NCBI GenBank assembly: GCA_028280445.1
Contig: JANQLU010000072.1
Coordinates: 101,598-165,597 of the forward strand
Source of the DNA: Pirellulaceae bacterium
GTDB taxonomy: Bacteria > Planctomycetota > Planctomycetia > Pirellulales > Pirellulaceae
Direction: 5' to 3'
Length of the DNA: 64,000 nucleotides
Numbering within the stretch: position 1 is the stretch's first letter; every line of letters begins with the position of its first letter. Of this stretch, positions 53,146-62,251 are shown one piece after another. The position numbers and the translations under genes were made by a program. Below the pieces are notes generated by a model. It searched no databases and had not been told where the DNA came from. It worked only from the letters and a program-made list of their open reading frames with translations.

Positions 53146-53700
53146 ATGAACAAGACAAATACAGGCTTCGTCGTTTTGGTTCTTTTTTTGCTGACTACAT
53201 CTATAGCAGTCGCAGCGAACCCTACCGACAAGGAATTGCGGGTGCTGAAACACTATGAAGGAACATGGAGTTGCGAGTTTACAATTTTGTCACAGGAATC
53301 GGATACGAAATCAGACAAGAAACCGCAGAAATACACTGGCGTGGTTCAAGGCAAATGGGTCCTTGGCAATCGGTTTCTTGAACAAACGGGCAGATATCAA
53401 CTTGATGCGAACTCGGAACCTTTTGCGATCAAGACGATGATGACTTATGATCGCCAGAACAAACGGTACCAATTTGACTATTTCAATTCATCCGGCGCGG
53501 TTCATCGAAGCTATGGTAAATGGAACGAGAAGACCAAAACGATGACTTCGACGATGAAGGATGACAAAAATGGTAACACTGTGACCATCACCGCCGATTT
53601 TTCAAAATCCAATGTTGAACGTTGGACCATAGAGACGAAAAACAAGGACGGAAAAATCGTCGGCAGAATTGTGGGTACGAATACAAGAAAACTGAAATAG
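53146..53700 (+). CDS. Exported DUF1579-like protein
   Basis: The protein has 184 residues from ATG 53146, chosen because AAAGGTG lies 7 bases before it and it gives a good signal peptide (FVVLVLFLLTTSIAVAA). The mature part has the DUF1579 look: LKHYEGTWSCEFTIL, GKWVLGNRFLEQTG, MMTYDRQNKRYQFDYF, and a beta-rich end. It is a small lipocalin-like barrel in related proteins, with no assigned function. A sigma-54-type promoter lies upstream. Confidence 0.75.
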   Translation: MNKTNTGFVVLVLFLLTTSIAVAANPTDKELRVLKHYEGTWSCEFTILSQESDTKSDKKPQKYTGVVQGKWVLGNRFLEQTGRYQLDANSEPFAIKTMMTYDRQNKRYQFDYFNSSGAVHRSYGKWNEKTKTMTSTMKDDKNGNTVTITADFSKSNVERWTIETKNKDGKIVGRIVGTNTRKLK

Positions 53701-54116
53701 TGGTTTACAAAATAGCCCGCTCTCATTTCCTGACAATTGCAAAAGGAAGTTCTGCGTATAGCGAGCGTTTGTCTAAATCCAAAATGCCTGTTGGTCTGTG
53801 GTAGTCGGCTTCAAAAAATAATTTGTCCGAGTTCACAAAAAAGTAAAGAATTCCGTCTGGTCACGTTTTTTCATACCGCCGTTTGTCAAGATGCGCGCAC
53901 GGAACCGTAGACCAACCCACAAAACAAATTGAACGTTGCTATTGGTAAACCCGGCGACCATCCTGCATCGGTCACCTTGAATGCAATGTGTCTTCTCTCA
54001 GGTCGGTGGTCGCGATAGGATAATTACTTTCTGAAAGTAAAGCGGATTTGGCTCTCAGTTCTTCCAAATAAAGAACCGGAAATTCTCAGATTTTTGTAGT
54101 TTCTGACGGAGCAGAC
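53701..54116. other. Intergenic region before the sigma factor gene
   Basis: About 415 bases. I see no gene, no clear ECF-type promoter and no -24/-12 match. Confidence 0.45.
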
Positions 54117-54758
54117 ATGAAAACTAGTAAAAACTTGCTCTCTCGTGCCAAGGAAGATCGGAATTCGGGTGCTTGGTCACGATTGGTTGGGATCTATGAT
54201 CCGCTAATCTCTGGGTGGCTGAGGCGGGCAGGTGTTGTGGAAGGTGACATTTCAGATATCACCCAGGAAGTGCTTTATGCCGTTGTGACGGAGCTGCAGA
54301 ATTTCGAACACAACGGTCGAACGGGCGCATTTCGAAGTTGGTTGCGGAAGATCACAATCAATCGTTGCCGCCGCTATTGGGACACCCAACGAAAACATTT
54401 CCCTGCCGACTGGCGACACGAAGCGGATGAAGTACTCAATCAATTGTCCGACCCAAACAGTGAACTCACCATTCGATGGGACCGAGAACACGATCATCAC
54501 GTATTGAAGCGAATCCTGGAGTTGATTCAACAGGAATTTGACGACAAGACGATCACCGCGTTCTATCGTGTCGCGATCAAAATGGAGCCCGCCAAACAAA
54601 TTGCCAAAGACCTGAACGTATCGACTAGTCAGATATACAAGTTCAAGTTTCGTGTGATGCAGCGACTGCGGGAAGAAGCTCAGGGGTTGGTAAAAGGCGA
54701 GCAAGTCCCGCCCCTCATTGATCGATTTCCTTGTTCGACGGCGTCAAAAAAGCCTTGA
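54117..54758 (+). CDS. ECF-type RNA polymerase sigma factor (planctomycete STK-linked group)
   Basis: This is a 213-residue sigma factor. Region 2 reads DISDITQEVLYAVVTELQNF and GAFRSWLRKITINRCRRYW. Region 4 reads AFYRVAIKMEPAKQIAKDLN followed by STSQIYKFKFRVMQRLRE. It is followed after 42 bp by a Ser/Thr kinase gene with a zinc-finger anti-sigma-like N-terminus. This pairing is a known planctomycete ECF arrangement, in which the kinase likely controls the sigma factor. Confidence 0.92.
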   Translation: MKTSKNLLSRAKEDRNSGAWSRLVGIYDPLISGWLRRAGVVEGDISDITQEVLYAVVTELQNFEHNGRTGAFRSWLRKITINRCRRYWDTQRKHFPADWRHEADEVLNQLSDPNSELTIRWDREHDHHVLKRILELIQQEFDDKTITAFYRVAIKMEPAKQIAKDLNVSTSQIYKFKFRVMQRLREEAQGLVKGEQVPPLIDRFPCSTASKKP

Positions 54759-54800
54759 CATCAACGCACAAATTCAAACTGCGCAGAAAGGGCAGTTCCA

Positions 54801-57800
54801 ATGAAAAGCGAAGTAACGACTCATCCTGAAATTCAGTCGCTGAGAGGATTTCTTAGCGATCAACTTTCAAAGGAAGAAGCGGATAAAATCAATGAACATG
54901 TTGAAAATTGTGCCACTTGTTTGTCGACCCTCGATCAACTGAGCAATGTATCGGACGAAATGGTAGAGATGCTCAATTTGGTTCAGCCTGGATTTTCGAG
55001 TACGTTCAAAGACTTGAGTCATAACATGGCGGGCAGCACTGCGGGCACCATTGTGGGCAAGGTCGACAAACAAACCCCGACGTCAGAATATCGGCAATCG
55101 GACAGCATCGAATTTCAACACGGAAGCCGTTACGTGTTGTTGGGTGAAATTGGTCAAGGTGGCATGGGGACCGTACATCGTGTATTTGACGCGGAACTTC
55201 AAAGAGAAGTCGCGATCAAGGTCATTTTGGAATCTGAAAACCTGAGCAGATTTGATGCCGCGCGATTTCAACGAGAGGCCAGAATCTGCGGACAGCTTCA
55301 ACATCCCGGCGTCATACCCATTCACGAACAAGGGAGACTGAAAGACGGCAGGCAGTTTATCGCGATGAAATTGGTTGACGGCAAAACACTTAGCACCCTG
55401 ATCGATGCAGATTCGGATTCCACGCATCAAAAAAGCCGTTTGCTGGAAATCTTCAGTCAGATTTGCCAAACGATGGCGTACGCTCACTCAAAAGGCATCA
55501 TTCATCGAGATTTGAAGCCGCAAAACGTCATGGTGGGTTCTTTTGGTGAAGTGCAAATAATGGATTGGGGTCTTGCCAAGCATATTGCTGGTGACCAGTT
55601 GGCGTCTGACGATGAACGCTCACACAATACGGATTCGAAAAAGTTTGCGAATCGTCTGGATGAAACGTTAGCCGGATCGATCCTTGGAACGCCTGCCTAC
55701 ATGGCCCCGGAACAAATTCTCGGCAAACCGACCGATCAGCGCGCAGATGTGTTTGCTCTTGGCGGTATTTTGTATGAGATTCTGCTCGGAGCGCCACCGT
55801 TTCGTGACGCGACTTGGACAGGAACGTTCGCCCGAGCAAAAGACAGTGAATTGAGCAGAGTCCAGCGCGAGTTGGAATCCTGCACTGCAGATCAAATGCT
55901 CAAAGAACTTGTCCGGGATTGCTTGGCGTCGGACCCAACGACTCGCCCCGAAAACGCGATGGTTGTCAGTGACCGGCTAAGTGAGTATTTTCATCAGCGC
56001 GATGAACGGCTTAGAAAATCGGAACTTGATCGAGCGCGATCGGAGGCACGGTATCAAGCCGAACGGAAACGCCGCCGGCAAGTTTTCTCACTAGTAGCTG
56101 CCATCGCCAGTATTGTCTTGCTCACTTCGGTTGCAACGATTGTGTACTGGGTCGACAAATCTGAAAAACAAAAAAACCGCGAATCCAAAATCCTCGCCTC
56201 CATTGTTGCGGCGCGTGAATTGCAAAACGCGCCCACTGGCGATTCTCAAGCAGATCAAAAAAAACGCTGGACCGACGCTCTGCTCCGACTCAAACAGGCA
56301 GAAGGTCTCGTTGACGGCACGATCAACAAAAACCTGATTCGCGACTACAACATGCTCAAGGAGTCCATCGAGAGCTCCGCAGCAGATGCCGAAGCAAAGG
56401 CCCAAAAATTTCGTCGCGAGCAGCGCATGGCAAGTGCTGTATGGAATGCTATCCGGCTCTCCAAATACCCTGCAGGTCTGTTGATGCAGTTCCAACCACA
56501 ACCTGCCGTTATGGAAACAATCGCCGGAGCATTCAAAAATCTTGAAATCGTTCCGGGGAGCGACGTCGAGCTCGGCGCAAAAAAAATCCACGGCAGTGAT
56601 ATCCAGAATGTGTTAGTCCTTGGATTATTGCTTTGGCGGGAGCAATATGCTCAAGACGTTAACAAATCAAACACCGAGGAAGTGCTCTGGTTGGACAAGC
56701 TTCTCGACGCAGTGGATCCAGATGAATTCCGAGTGGAACTTCGTTCGATCGCAAGGCGACCCCAGCCGGGCGAACTTGAGAAACTGATGTTGGACTCGCG
56801 CACCTACGAATCGCTCCTCTCCATTAACTTTCTCTCAATCGCCATGGCTGCTGAAAAGGAAATCGATTTGAGACATCAATTGATGTTGAGAGCACACCGC
56901 CAATTTCCAGACGATTTTGAGATCAACTGGCAATTGGGGGATTTCTACTTGACTGGAAAGGTGCAGAACCCAGAAAAAGCATTGCGGCATTTCATGGTAT
57001 GCCTGGCCTTGCAACCCGACAACCCCGTTGTGTTGCTTAACGTGGCTAGCGCGAACTATGAGCTGAAAGATTTCGATTCGGCGATTGTTTATTCCAAACA
57101 ACTCGTTGCCATGGAACCAAAATATTTTCAGCCTTACGTAAACCTTGCAGCGGCATACAACGCAAAGGGCGACCTGGACAACGCGCTGAAGCATGTTGAG
57201 CAGGCGATCCAATTGCAGGATGAGCATTTTAAAGCTCATTACAACCATAGCGTGATACTATATCGGCTCAAACGTTTCGGGGAATCGTTGGCATCGATCA
57301 ACAAGGCAGCAACCCTGACTTCAAGCAAAGATGATCAACGAGATTTATGCCTCTTGCGGTATCGGATCTACGTGAGACAAAACAAACCGCGGCGTGCTTG
57401 GGCGGCTGTCAATGATGCTTTGGCCGCCAAACCAAAAGACATGACGGCGCTACGTTTAGTGGCACAAGGATTGCGCATGCAAGGGAAGCTGAAACGTGCA
57501 ATTGAACTTCATCGTCAACTCGTTGAATACCATCCCGATGAAGTTACACACTATATTGCATATGCCCAACTCCTGCTGATGGTCCGTCAGCCCGAAAAAG
57601 CAGAGGCCGTCGCCCGCCAAGCCCGCTCTCGAGGACTGGCTGATCCTGAAATCAGTTTTATTATCGCCCATTCCATTGCGAGGCAGGGTGAAACCGAAAG
57701 AGCGAAGGAGTTGCTTGCAGAATTTGTCGAACAATATCCGAAACATCGTCGAGCCAAAATGATGATGGCCGATCTGAAAGATGGGAAACTGCAACCAATA

Positions 57801-57806
57801 CGATAA
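54801..57806 (+). CDS. Ser/Thr protein kinase with HC2 zinc finger, transmembrane helix and TPRs
   Basis: This is a 1001-residue protein. Residues 30-45 form an HC2-type zinc motif (HVENCATC). The kinase domain (about 110-390) has the glycine loop GEIGQGGMGTVHRV, VAIKVI, HRDLKPQNVMVG with catalytic Asp237, the DWGLAK variant of DFG, and GTPAYMAPEQ. A transmembrane helix (SLVAAIASIVLLTSVATIVYW, about 430-450) is followed by several TPR units to the end (for example LALQPDNPVVLLNVASANYE, VEQAIQLQDEHFKAHYNHS). It likely phosphorylates or sequesters the ECF sigma factor encoded just upstream. The DWG in place of DFG is usual in planctomycete kinases. Confidence 0.93.
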   Translation: MKSEVTTHPEIQSLRGFLSDQLSKEEADKINEHVENCATCLSTLDQLSNVSDEMVEMLNLVQPGFSSTFKDLSHNMAGSTAGTIVGKVDKQTPTSEYRQSDSIEFQHGSRYVLLGEIGQGGMGTVHRVFDAELQREVAIKVILESENLSRFDAARFQREARICGQLQHPGVIPIHEQGRLKDGRQFIAMKLVDGKTLSTLIDADSDSTHQKSRLLEIFSQICQTMAYAHSKGIIHRDLKPQNVMVGSFGEVQIMDWGLAKHIAGDQLASDDERSHNTDSKKFANRLDETLAGSILGTPAYMAPEQILGKPTDQRADVFALGGILYEILLGAPPFRDATWTGTFARAKDSELSRVQRELESCTADQMLKELVRDCLASDPTTRPENAMVVSDRLSEYFHQRDERLRKSELDRARSEARYQAERKRRRQVFSLVAAIASIVLLTSVATIVYWVDKSEKQKNRESKILASIVAARELQNAPTGDSQADQKKRWTDALLRLKQAEGLVDGTINKNLIRDYNMLKESIESSAADAEAKAQKFRREQRMASAVWNAIRLSKYPAGLLMQFQPQPAVMETIAGAFKNLEIVPGSDVELGAKKIHGSDIQNVLVLGLLLWREQYAQDVNKSNTEEVLWLDKLLDAVDPDEFRVELRSIARRPQPGELEKLMLDSRTYESLLSINFLSIAMAAEKEIDLRHQLMLRAHRQFPDDFEINWQLGDFYLTGKVQNPEKALRHFMVCLALQPDNPVVLLNVASANYELKDFDSAIVYSKQLVAMEPKYFQPYVNLAAAYNAKGDLDNALKHVEQAIQLQDEHFKAHYNHSVILYRLKRFGESLASINKAATLTSSKDDQRDLCLLRYRIYVRQNKPRRAWAAVNDALAAKPKDMTALRLVAQGLRMQGKLKRAIELHRQLVEYHPDEVTHYIAYAQLLLMVRQPEKAEAVARQARSRGLADPEISFIIAHSIARQGETERAKELLAEFVEQYPKHRRAKMMMADLKDGKLQPIR

Positions 57807-57987
57807 CGCTTGATCGGCGCGCAAGAATTCAGCGTAGTGAGCTTCGAGACCGAATTTTTGCAGTTTTTTACACTGACGCAAAAAAAAATTGCAGGCATCT
57901 GGTTGTTGGCGGTGACTGTCAACGACGCATAACGCATTTGCCACTGCCGACGATATGGTTTTTCTTAACACGTGGAGTTGAGTCGAG

Positions 57988-59043
57988 ATGAAGTTCCGAA
58001 TTGCGTTTCTGTTGTTTGTTACTGGCACTCTTGTGTTTGGACAACCCGCTTCAGCCTTTCAAAAGAAACAAGCCACGAAATGGTCGATCAACTTTAAAAA
58101 GAACGAAGAGCTACCGCCCGGATTTCGTCAGGTCAACGCCGTTCGCAAAGACAAATCCGAGCTACCGATCTTCCTGGGCAATTTTAAAGATTCGCTTGAG
58201 GCCAAAAAGCCGTTACTGGTATACGTCGAAGGCTCCGGCGCCCAATCGCATTTTGTCAAGCTGGATGACGGTCGAATCGCCTGGAGCACGTTTGGTTTGA
58301 TTGCAAAAAACCACTCAAAAGCTCACCATGTTGCGACGCTCGAAAAGCGGGGCGTTCCTTTTGGTTTTTCAGGAATACGTGGCGCAGGTGAAGGCGCTTC
58401 GAAAGAATACAACAAGCACGCAACCCTTGCCAACCGTGTCAAGGATGTGCGGCTGACACTGGACGCACTTCTCAAAGATCCAATGGTTGACAAGTCTCAA
58501 GTGATTCTTCTTGGCCACTCCGAAGGCGCGGATGTTGTCGCCGCCGTTTCCGCCGAAGACAAACGCGTGACGCATGTCGCGTTTCTGTCGGGCGGCGGGA
58601 CGGCCCAGTTCTTTGACTTTTTTGTAACGCAGCGAAAAAAACTTGCTGCCCAGGGTGCGACTCCTGAAGAAGCCGAAAAAAAGATCGCCGCGGTGGAGGC
58701 GCAGATTCGAGAAATCTTGAAAGACCCCGATAACGACAAAAAGTTTTTTGCCGGGCATTCGTTCAAGCGGTGGTCGACGTTTGCGACTGTTTCCGCAGCA
58801 GATAACCTCGTGAAGACCAAAGCGAAGCTCTTTTTGGGCCATGGGACCGAAGATCAATCCGTGCCAATTGAATCTTTTGATTTCTTGGTCGTAAAACTGC
58901 TTTGTCATGGGAGACACGATGCCGTCGTCCGCCGCTACGTCGGCGTTGATCACAGCTTTATCAAAGTAGGTGACAAACCTTCGAACGAACCTTTTCAAAA
59001 AGTCATCGGCGAAGTGATCTCCTGGGCAGCGAAAAAGAAATAA
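57988..59043 (+). CDS. Exported alpha/beta hydrolase
   Basis: This is a 351-residue protein. The signal peptide is FRIAFLLFVTGTLVFGQPASA. The fold shows LLVYVEGSGAQSHFV (oxyanion region), the nucleophile elbow GHSEGAD with Ser178 and VDHSFIKVGD with the catalytic His near 322. The Asp is probably in the GHGTEDQSVPIESF segment. It is a dienelactone-hydrolase/S9-like esterase or peptidase of unknown substrate. It is monocistronic, with GAGTTGAGTCGAG-type spacing before ATG 57988. Confidence 0.85.
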   Translation: MKFRIAFLLFVTGTLVFGQPASAFQKKQATKWSINFKKNEELPPGFRQVNAVRKDKSELPIFLGNFKDSLEAKKPLLVYVEGSGAQSHFVKLDDGRIAWSTFGLIAKNHSKAHHVATLEKRGVPFGFSGIRGAGEGASKEYNKHATLANRVKDVRLTLDALLKDPMVDKSQVILLGHSEGADVVAAVSAEDKRVTHVAFLSGGGTAQFFDFFVTQRKKLAAQGATPEEAEKKIAAVEAQIREILKDPDNDKKFFAGHSFKRWSTFATVSAADNLVKTKAKLFLGHGTEDQSVPIESFDFLVVKLLCHGRHDAVVRRYVGVDHSFIKVGDKPSNEPFQKVIGEVISWAAKKK

Positions 59044-59224
59044 CGGCGTTCGGCTTTAAAATTGTTAGAGACGCAGGGCGCTGGGCCAATTCAAGCCGCC
59101 CGACCCACAGCTTTTCTCCGGGCTAAAAGTGTAACGGCGCTGAAACGATGAAGTCACCGGGATCACCGTCGGAGAATGCTCAGGATGTGGGGCAGTGCCA
59201 TCTCTGATACGTCGCGGAAGTCGG

Positions 59225-60337
59225 TCATTTGGAGACCTCTTTTGCGATCAGCTTGCAGATCTTTGCGCGCGACGCCGCGCGCTCAGCCAAATGGGCGCCT
59301 TCGCCTGATCGTTCGAGCCAGTCCAGTGCCCTTTGGACAGCGTGGCGCGTTGATGTTTCGTCTCGGCAATTCCGCAGAAGCATAAGCTGAGTCTTCTGGA
59401 CTGGATCAGCAACGTAGATTCCGACTTTCGGATGATCGACTACGATTGCGTCAGGATGGCCTAACATAGTGATTGCTTGGTTTTCGCTGACGCCTTTATG
59501 GCATCCAATCAAATGAACCGGTCCAACAGTGCCGCCGGTGAGTTGCGGAGTCAGATCATGGTCGCGCAGAAATGGTTGCCCCACCAACTCGCGAGCAGCC
59601 GACACGCTCATAGCTGCTGGAATACCGTGGCACCGAAATAGTACGTTTTTGCGGAAGATCTTTACAATGGCATGTCCATCATTCGTCAACCCGTCGGGAT
59701 GATCCTTGAGACTTAAGAATAATACGCGCTCGATCTCAGCCTTTCGCCTTTCAAAGTCAAGTCGACTCCAGTCGAGCGCTTCGCCAAGGTAATATGTCGA
59801 CGATCCTGCATCTCCGACGCCAGCCTTCGCAAGTTTTCGGGTCGCTTCACCGAGTGCCTTTAGTATCTCTTCAATCAGCTCTTTTCCATTATCGGCGGAA
59901 GCCCGGAACAGGTTTAGTTGCTCCACGTAGTCCGACATCCTTCGGTGAACACCAGTTAACGATCTTGAGAACTTTGGCAACGCGATGAGGCGAACCTTAT
60001 TCGGGTTGGAAGTGAATGCTCTTTCTAACTCGGCATGACATATACCTATTCCTCCGACGGTTTTTGTCCACCCGGCATTACCGTTGTATAGAATAATAAC
60101 GATATCAGAATCGGCGGCCTCATTCAGACACTTTTCCCATGAATCATCAGTGCCTTCTGCTGACGGTGCAAGTTCATTAATCCAGCATTTGAACAGTCTT
60201 TCGCCACCGATCTCGAATTCTTCGATCGCTTTCTTCGCGTCTTTGCGAACATCGCTCAGCTTTGCCTTTGCAGCCTTGTACTCGATGTCGTCGTTGCAGC
60301 GGCTCGACAACATCACAGTCAGAAACTTTGTGCCCAT
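59225..60337 (-). CDS. DUF4062-like (TIR-related) protein
   Basis: This is a 370-residue protein. The N-terminal 130 residues resemble the DUF4062/TIR-related fold: TVMLSSRCNDDIEYK, then DIVIILYNGNAGW and GICHAELERAF with a conserved Glu. The C-terminal 200 residues (FERRKAEIERVLFLSL, GIPAAMSVSAARELVG) match no family I know. DUF4062 proteins occur next to STAND NTPases and TIR effectors in defence systems; this one stands alone, with no NTPase nearby. Lys/Asp-rich regions suggest a cytoplasmic protein. The neighbours on both sides are unrelated. Confidence 0.6.
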   Translation of the reverse strand: MGTKFLTVMLSSRCNDDIEYKAAKAKLSDVRKDAKKAIEEFEIGGERLFKCWINELAPSAEGTDDSWEKCLNEAADSDIVIILYNGNAGWTKTVGGIGICHAELERAFTSNPNKVRLIALPKFSRSLTGVHRRMSDYVEQLNLFRASADNGKELIEEILKALGEATRKLAKAGVGDAGSSTYYLGEALDWSRLDFERRKAEIERVLFLSLKDHPDGLTNDGHAIVKIFRKNVLFRCHGIPAAMSVSAARELVGQPFLRDHDLTPQLTGGTVGPVHLIGCHKGVSENQAITMLGHPDAIVVDHPKVGIYVADPVQKTQLMLLRNCRDETSTRHAVQRALDWLERSGEGAHLAERAASRAKICKLIAKEVSK

Positions 60338-60759
60338 CTCACATCTCTGTTATGTGCCGACAGGTGAATGCCAGTTGGTTTTTTCTCGATTCTTCACCCA
60401 GATCTCTCACCTGCACATTTGGAACGTAACACGCACCAAACCGAAATCGAGATTCTAGCATATGTTTATTCGAATTGTGTATTTTCTGATTTCTGCCCCA
60501 GAGTTGAGCAAGTTCAGGTTTTAAAATGTCGCTGAGAACAAATTAGGTGGGGCGACCGAATACAGTTAGCGGCATCGGGCGATGAAGCGCCACGTCGCCC
60601 GAGGGCACGAACGGTGCTTGCCAACATGCGTCGGTGTAAAACGTCGGCGCTGGGGAATGGCTGGGGATAAAAATGCATCGAACGATGAATCCGAAACGAA
60701 TTTTGCAGCGGAGTGTCACTGATGAAGTCTATTGCCGCCATGTATTGTGCAAATGTACC
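60338..60759. other. Intergenic region upstream of the DUF4062-like gene
   Basis: About 420 bases without a supported gene. It must hold the promoter of the minus-strand DUF4062-like gene, but I see no convincing element. Confidence 0.4.
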
Positions 60760-61065
60760 CTAAAGCTGCTCCTCAAGCAGAGATTCCACCGCAATTCGCA
60801 TGTCTTCCACAAGTTGATTGGTCGATTTCCGTAGACCCAGCAGCACCCAACAAAACCATATGCCGTGGATTACGGCCGGCACAGCTTGCGAGACACCTAG
60901 AGCAAGCCCATCGTCGGAAACACGTTGCCACAATTCCTTGTAGAGCTTTCGCATCGGAGCCAACAGCGTTGGGTTATATGCGAAGGCTGCAAACAAGGCC
61001 AAAGACGCGTCCCGCCGTTCTGTTGTCCACGCCTCAGCGCTTGGACCAGTCTCAAAAAATCGCAT
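60760..61065 (-). pseudogene. TetR-family regulator, C-terminal fragment
   Basis: A 101-codon frame resembles the helical C-terminal half of TetR regulators: RRDASLALFAAFAYNPTLLA, then PAVIHGIWFCWVLLGL. No N-terminal HTH is found upstream in any frame, so the gene lost its DNA-binding half. It sits near the CPBP gene, which starts at 61170 on the other strand. Confidence 0.45.
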
Positions 61066-61169
61066 TTCTTTGCTTTTTTCGGAATTGGAATGTAACCATT
61101 TCGTCGTTTTGCTTCTTTTGTAAGAGTCCAGAAGAAATTGACAACTTTAAACGTGCAGGTGAATAAGGT

Positions 61170-61865
61170 ATGACTCGGCCAACTCCCCACAACGAACTGC
61201 TGACGGACTCACCAATAGCATTTCTGGATCTGGCACTAGTCATTGCATTCGCCGGCATAGCAAATGTATCTCTTTGGTTTGCCATCGGCAGCAATTATGC
61301 CGGACCGATTACGGCCATTTGTACACTGATATTTACGACTTGCATTTTGAGACACCGCGGCATTCGATGGGCCAATTTCGGAATGACCCGACCGAAAAAA
61401 CTGACAAAACTAGCGTGGCAAGTTCCAATTGTTTTAATTGGTACCGTTTTTGTCGGTATCGTTGCGGGAAATTTTTTCGGCCTTTTCCTATCGTCAGTTG
61501 ACAGCGTTTCGCGGACAGGTGATTTGGAAGGAAATTTTGTGCATTTCCTTCTATGGGTGGCACTGGGATGGATCGTTGGAGGATTTGCTGAGGAAATGCT
61601 TATGCGTGGTTTCTTGCTGAATCGAGCCGAGTCTATGCTGGGCAATGCTCGATGTAAGACACCGGTTGCTGTAGTTTTTCAAGCTGCAATGTTTGGTTTA
61701 GTGCATTACTACAACAGAGGGTTGCAGGGAGCCTTGACAATCACAATGGTTGGGTTGGCATTGGGAACGTTTTATATCTGGTTCGGTCGAAATCTTTGGC
61801 CAACTATTCTTGCCCATGGCCTGGTAGATACCCTGAGTTTCCTTGAAGACTATCTGGGTGCCTAG
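61170..61865 (+). CDS. CPBP-family intramembrane glutamic protease
   Basis: This is a 231-residue protein with about six to eight transmembrane helices. The diagnostic EExxxR motif is FAEEMLMRGFL with Glu141, Glu142 and Arg146, followed by FGLVHYY and HGLVDTLSF with the two family His residues. Members cleave prenylated or membrane proteins, or act in bacteriocin immunity. It is monocistronic. Confidence 0.9.
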   Translation: MTRPTPHNELLTDSPIAFLDLALVIAFAGIANVSLWFAIGSNYAGPITAICTLIFTTCILRHRGIRWANFGMTRPKKLTKLAWQVPIVLIGTVFVGIVAGNFFGLFLSSVDSVSRTGDLEGNFVHFLLWVALGWIVGGFAEEMLMRGFLLNRAESMLGNARCKTPVAVVFQAAMFGLVHYYNRGLQGALTITMVGLALGTFYIWFGRNLWPTILAHGLVDTLSFLEDYLGA

Positions 61866-62251
61866 CACCGATTTTGTGCAGGGCAGGCGTATTCGAAACC
61901 ATCGGATTTTTTCGAACAGAATTCCATGGCTTTGTTGCGCCATCATGTTTGAGCTTTTTAAACTCGTTCCTGGTCAATCTTCAGATTCAGCTTGTTCGGA
62001 TACTGTGTGCAGTTGGAATAATTCCCATCTCAATAAAAAGAAAAGACTCAAAAGCTCAGGGCTAGATTTAATAGCAAATGGGATTTTCAAGCTGTTGAAA
62101 CTGAAGAAATAAACAAAGAGGAGCGTCCAGCTATTTTGTTGCTGCGAAGAAGACGGATACAAGACAACCACTGTAGTTTCGGAGCAGCCCCCTAAAATCA
62201 CGAGCCTGCGCGGCACCAGTTTCGTGCATCGGCGTGAAACTTGAATGGCAC
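61866..62251. other. Intergenic region before the transposase
   Basis: About 385 bases with only short, unsupported frames. The segment at 62231-62251 may be one end of the insertion sequence. Confidence 0.4.
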
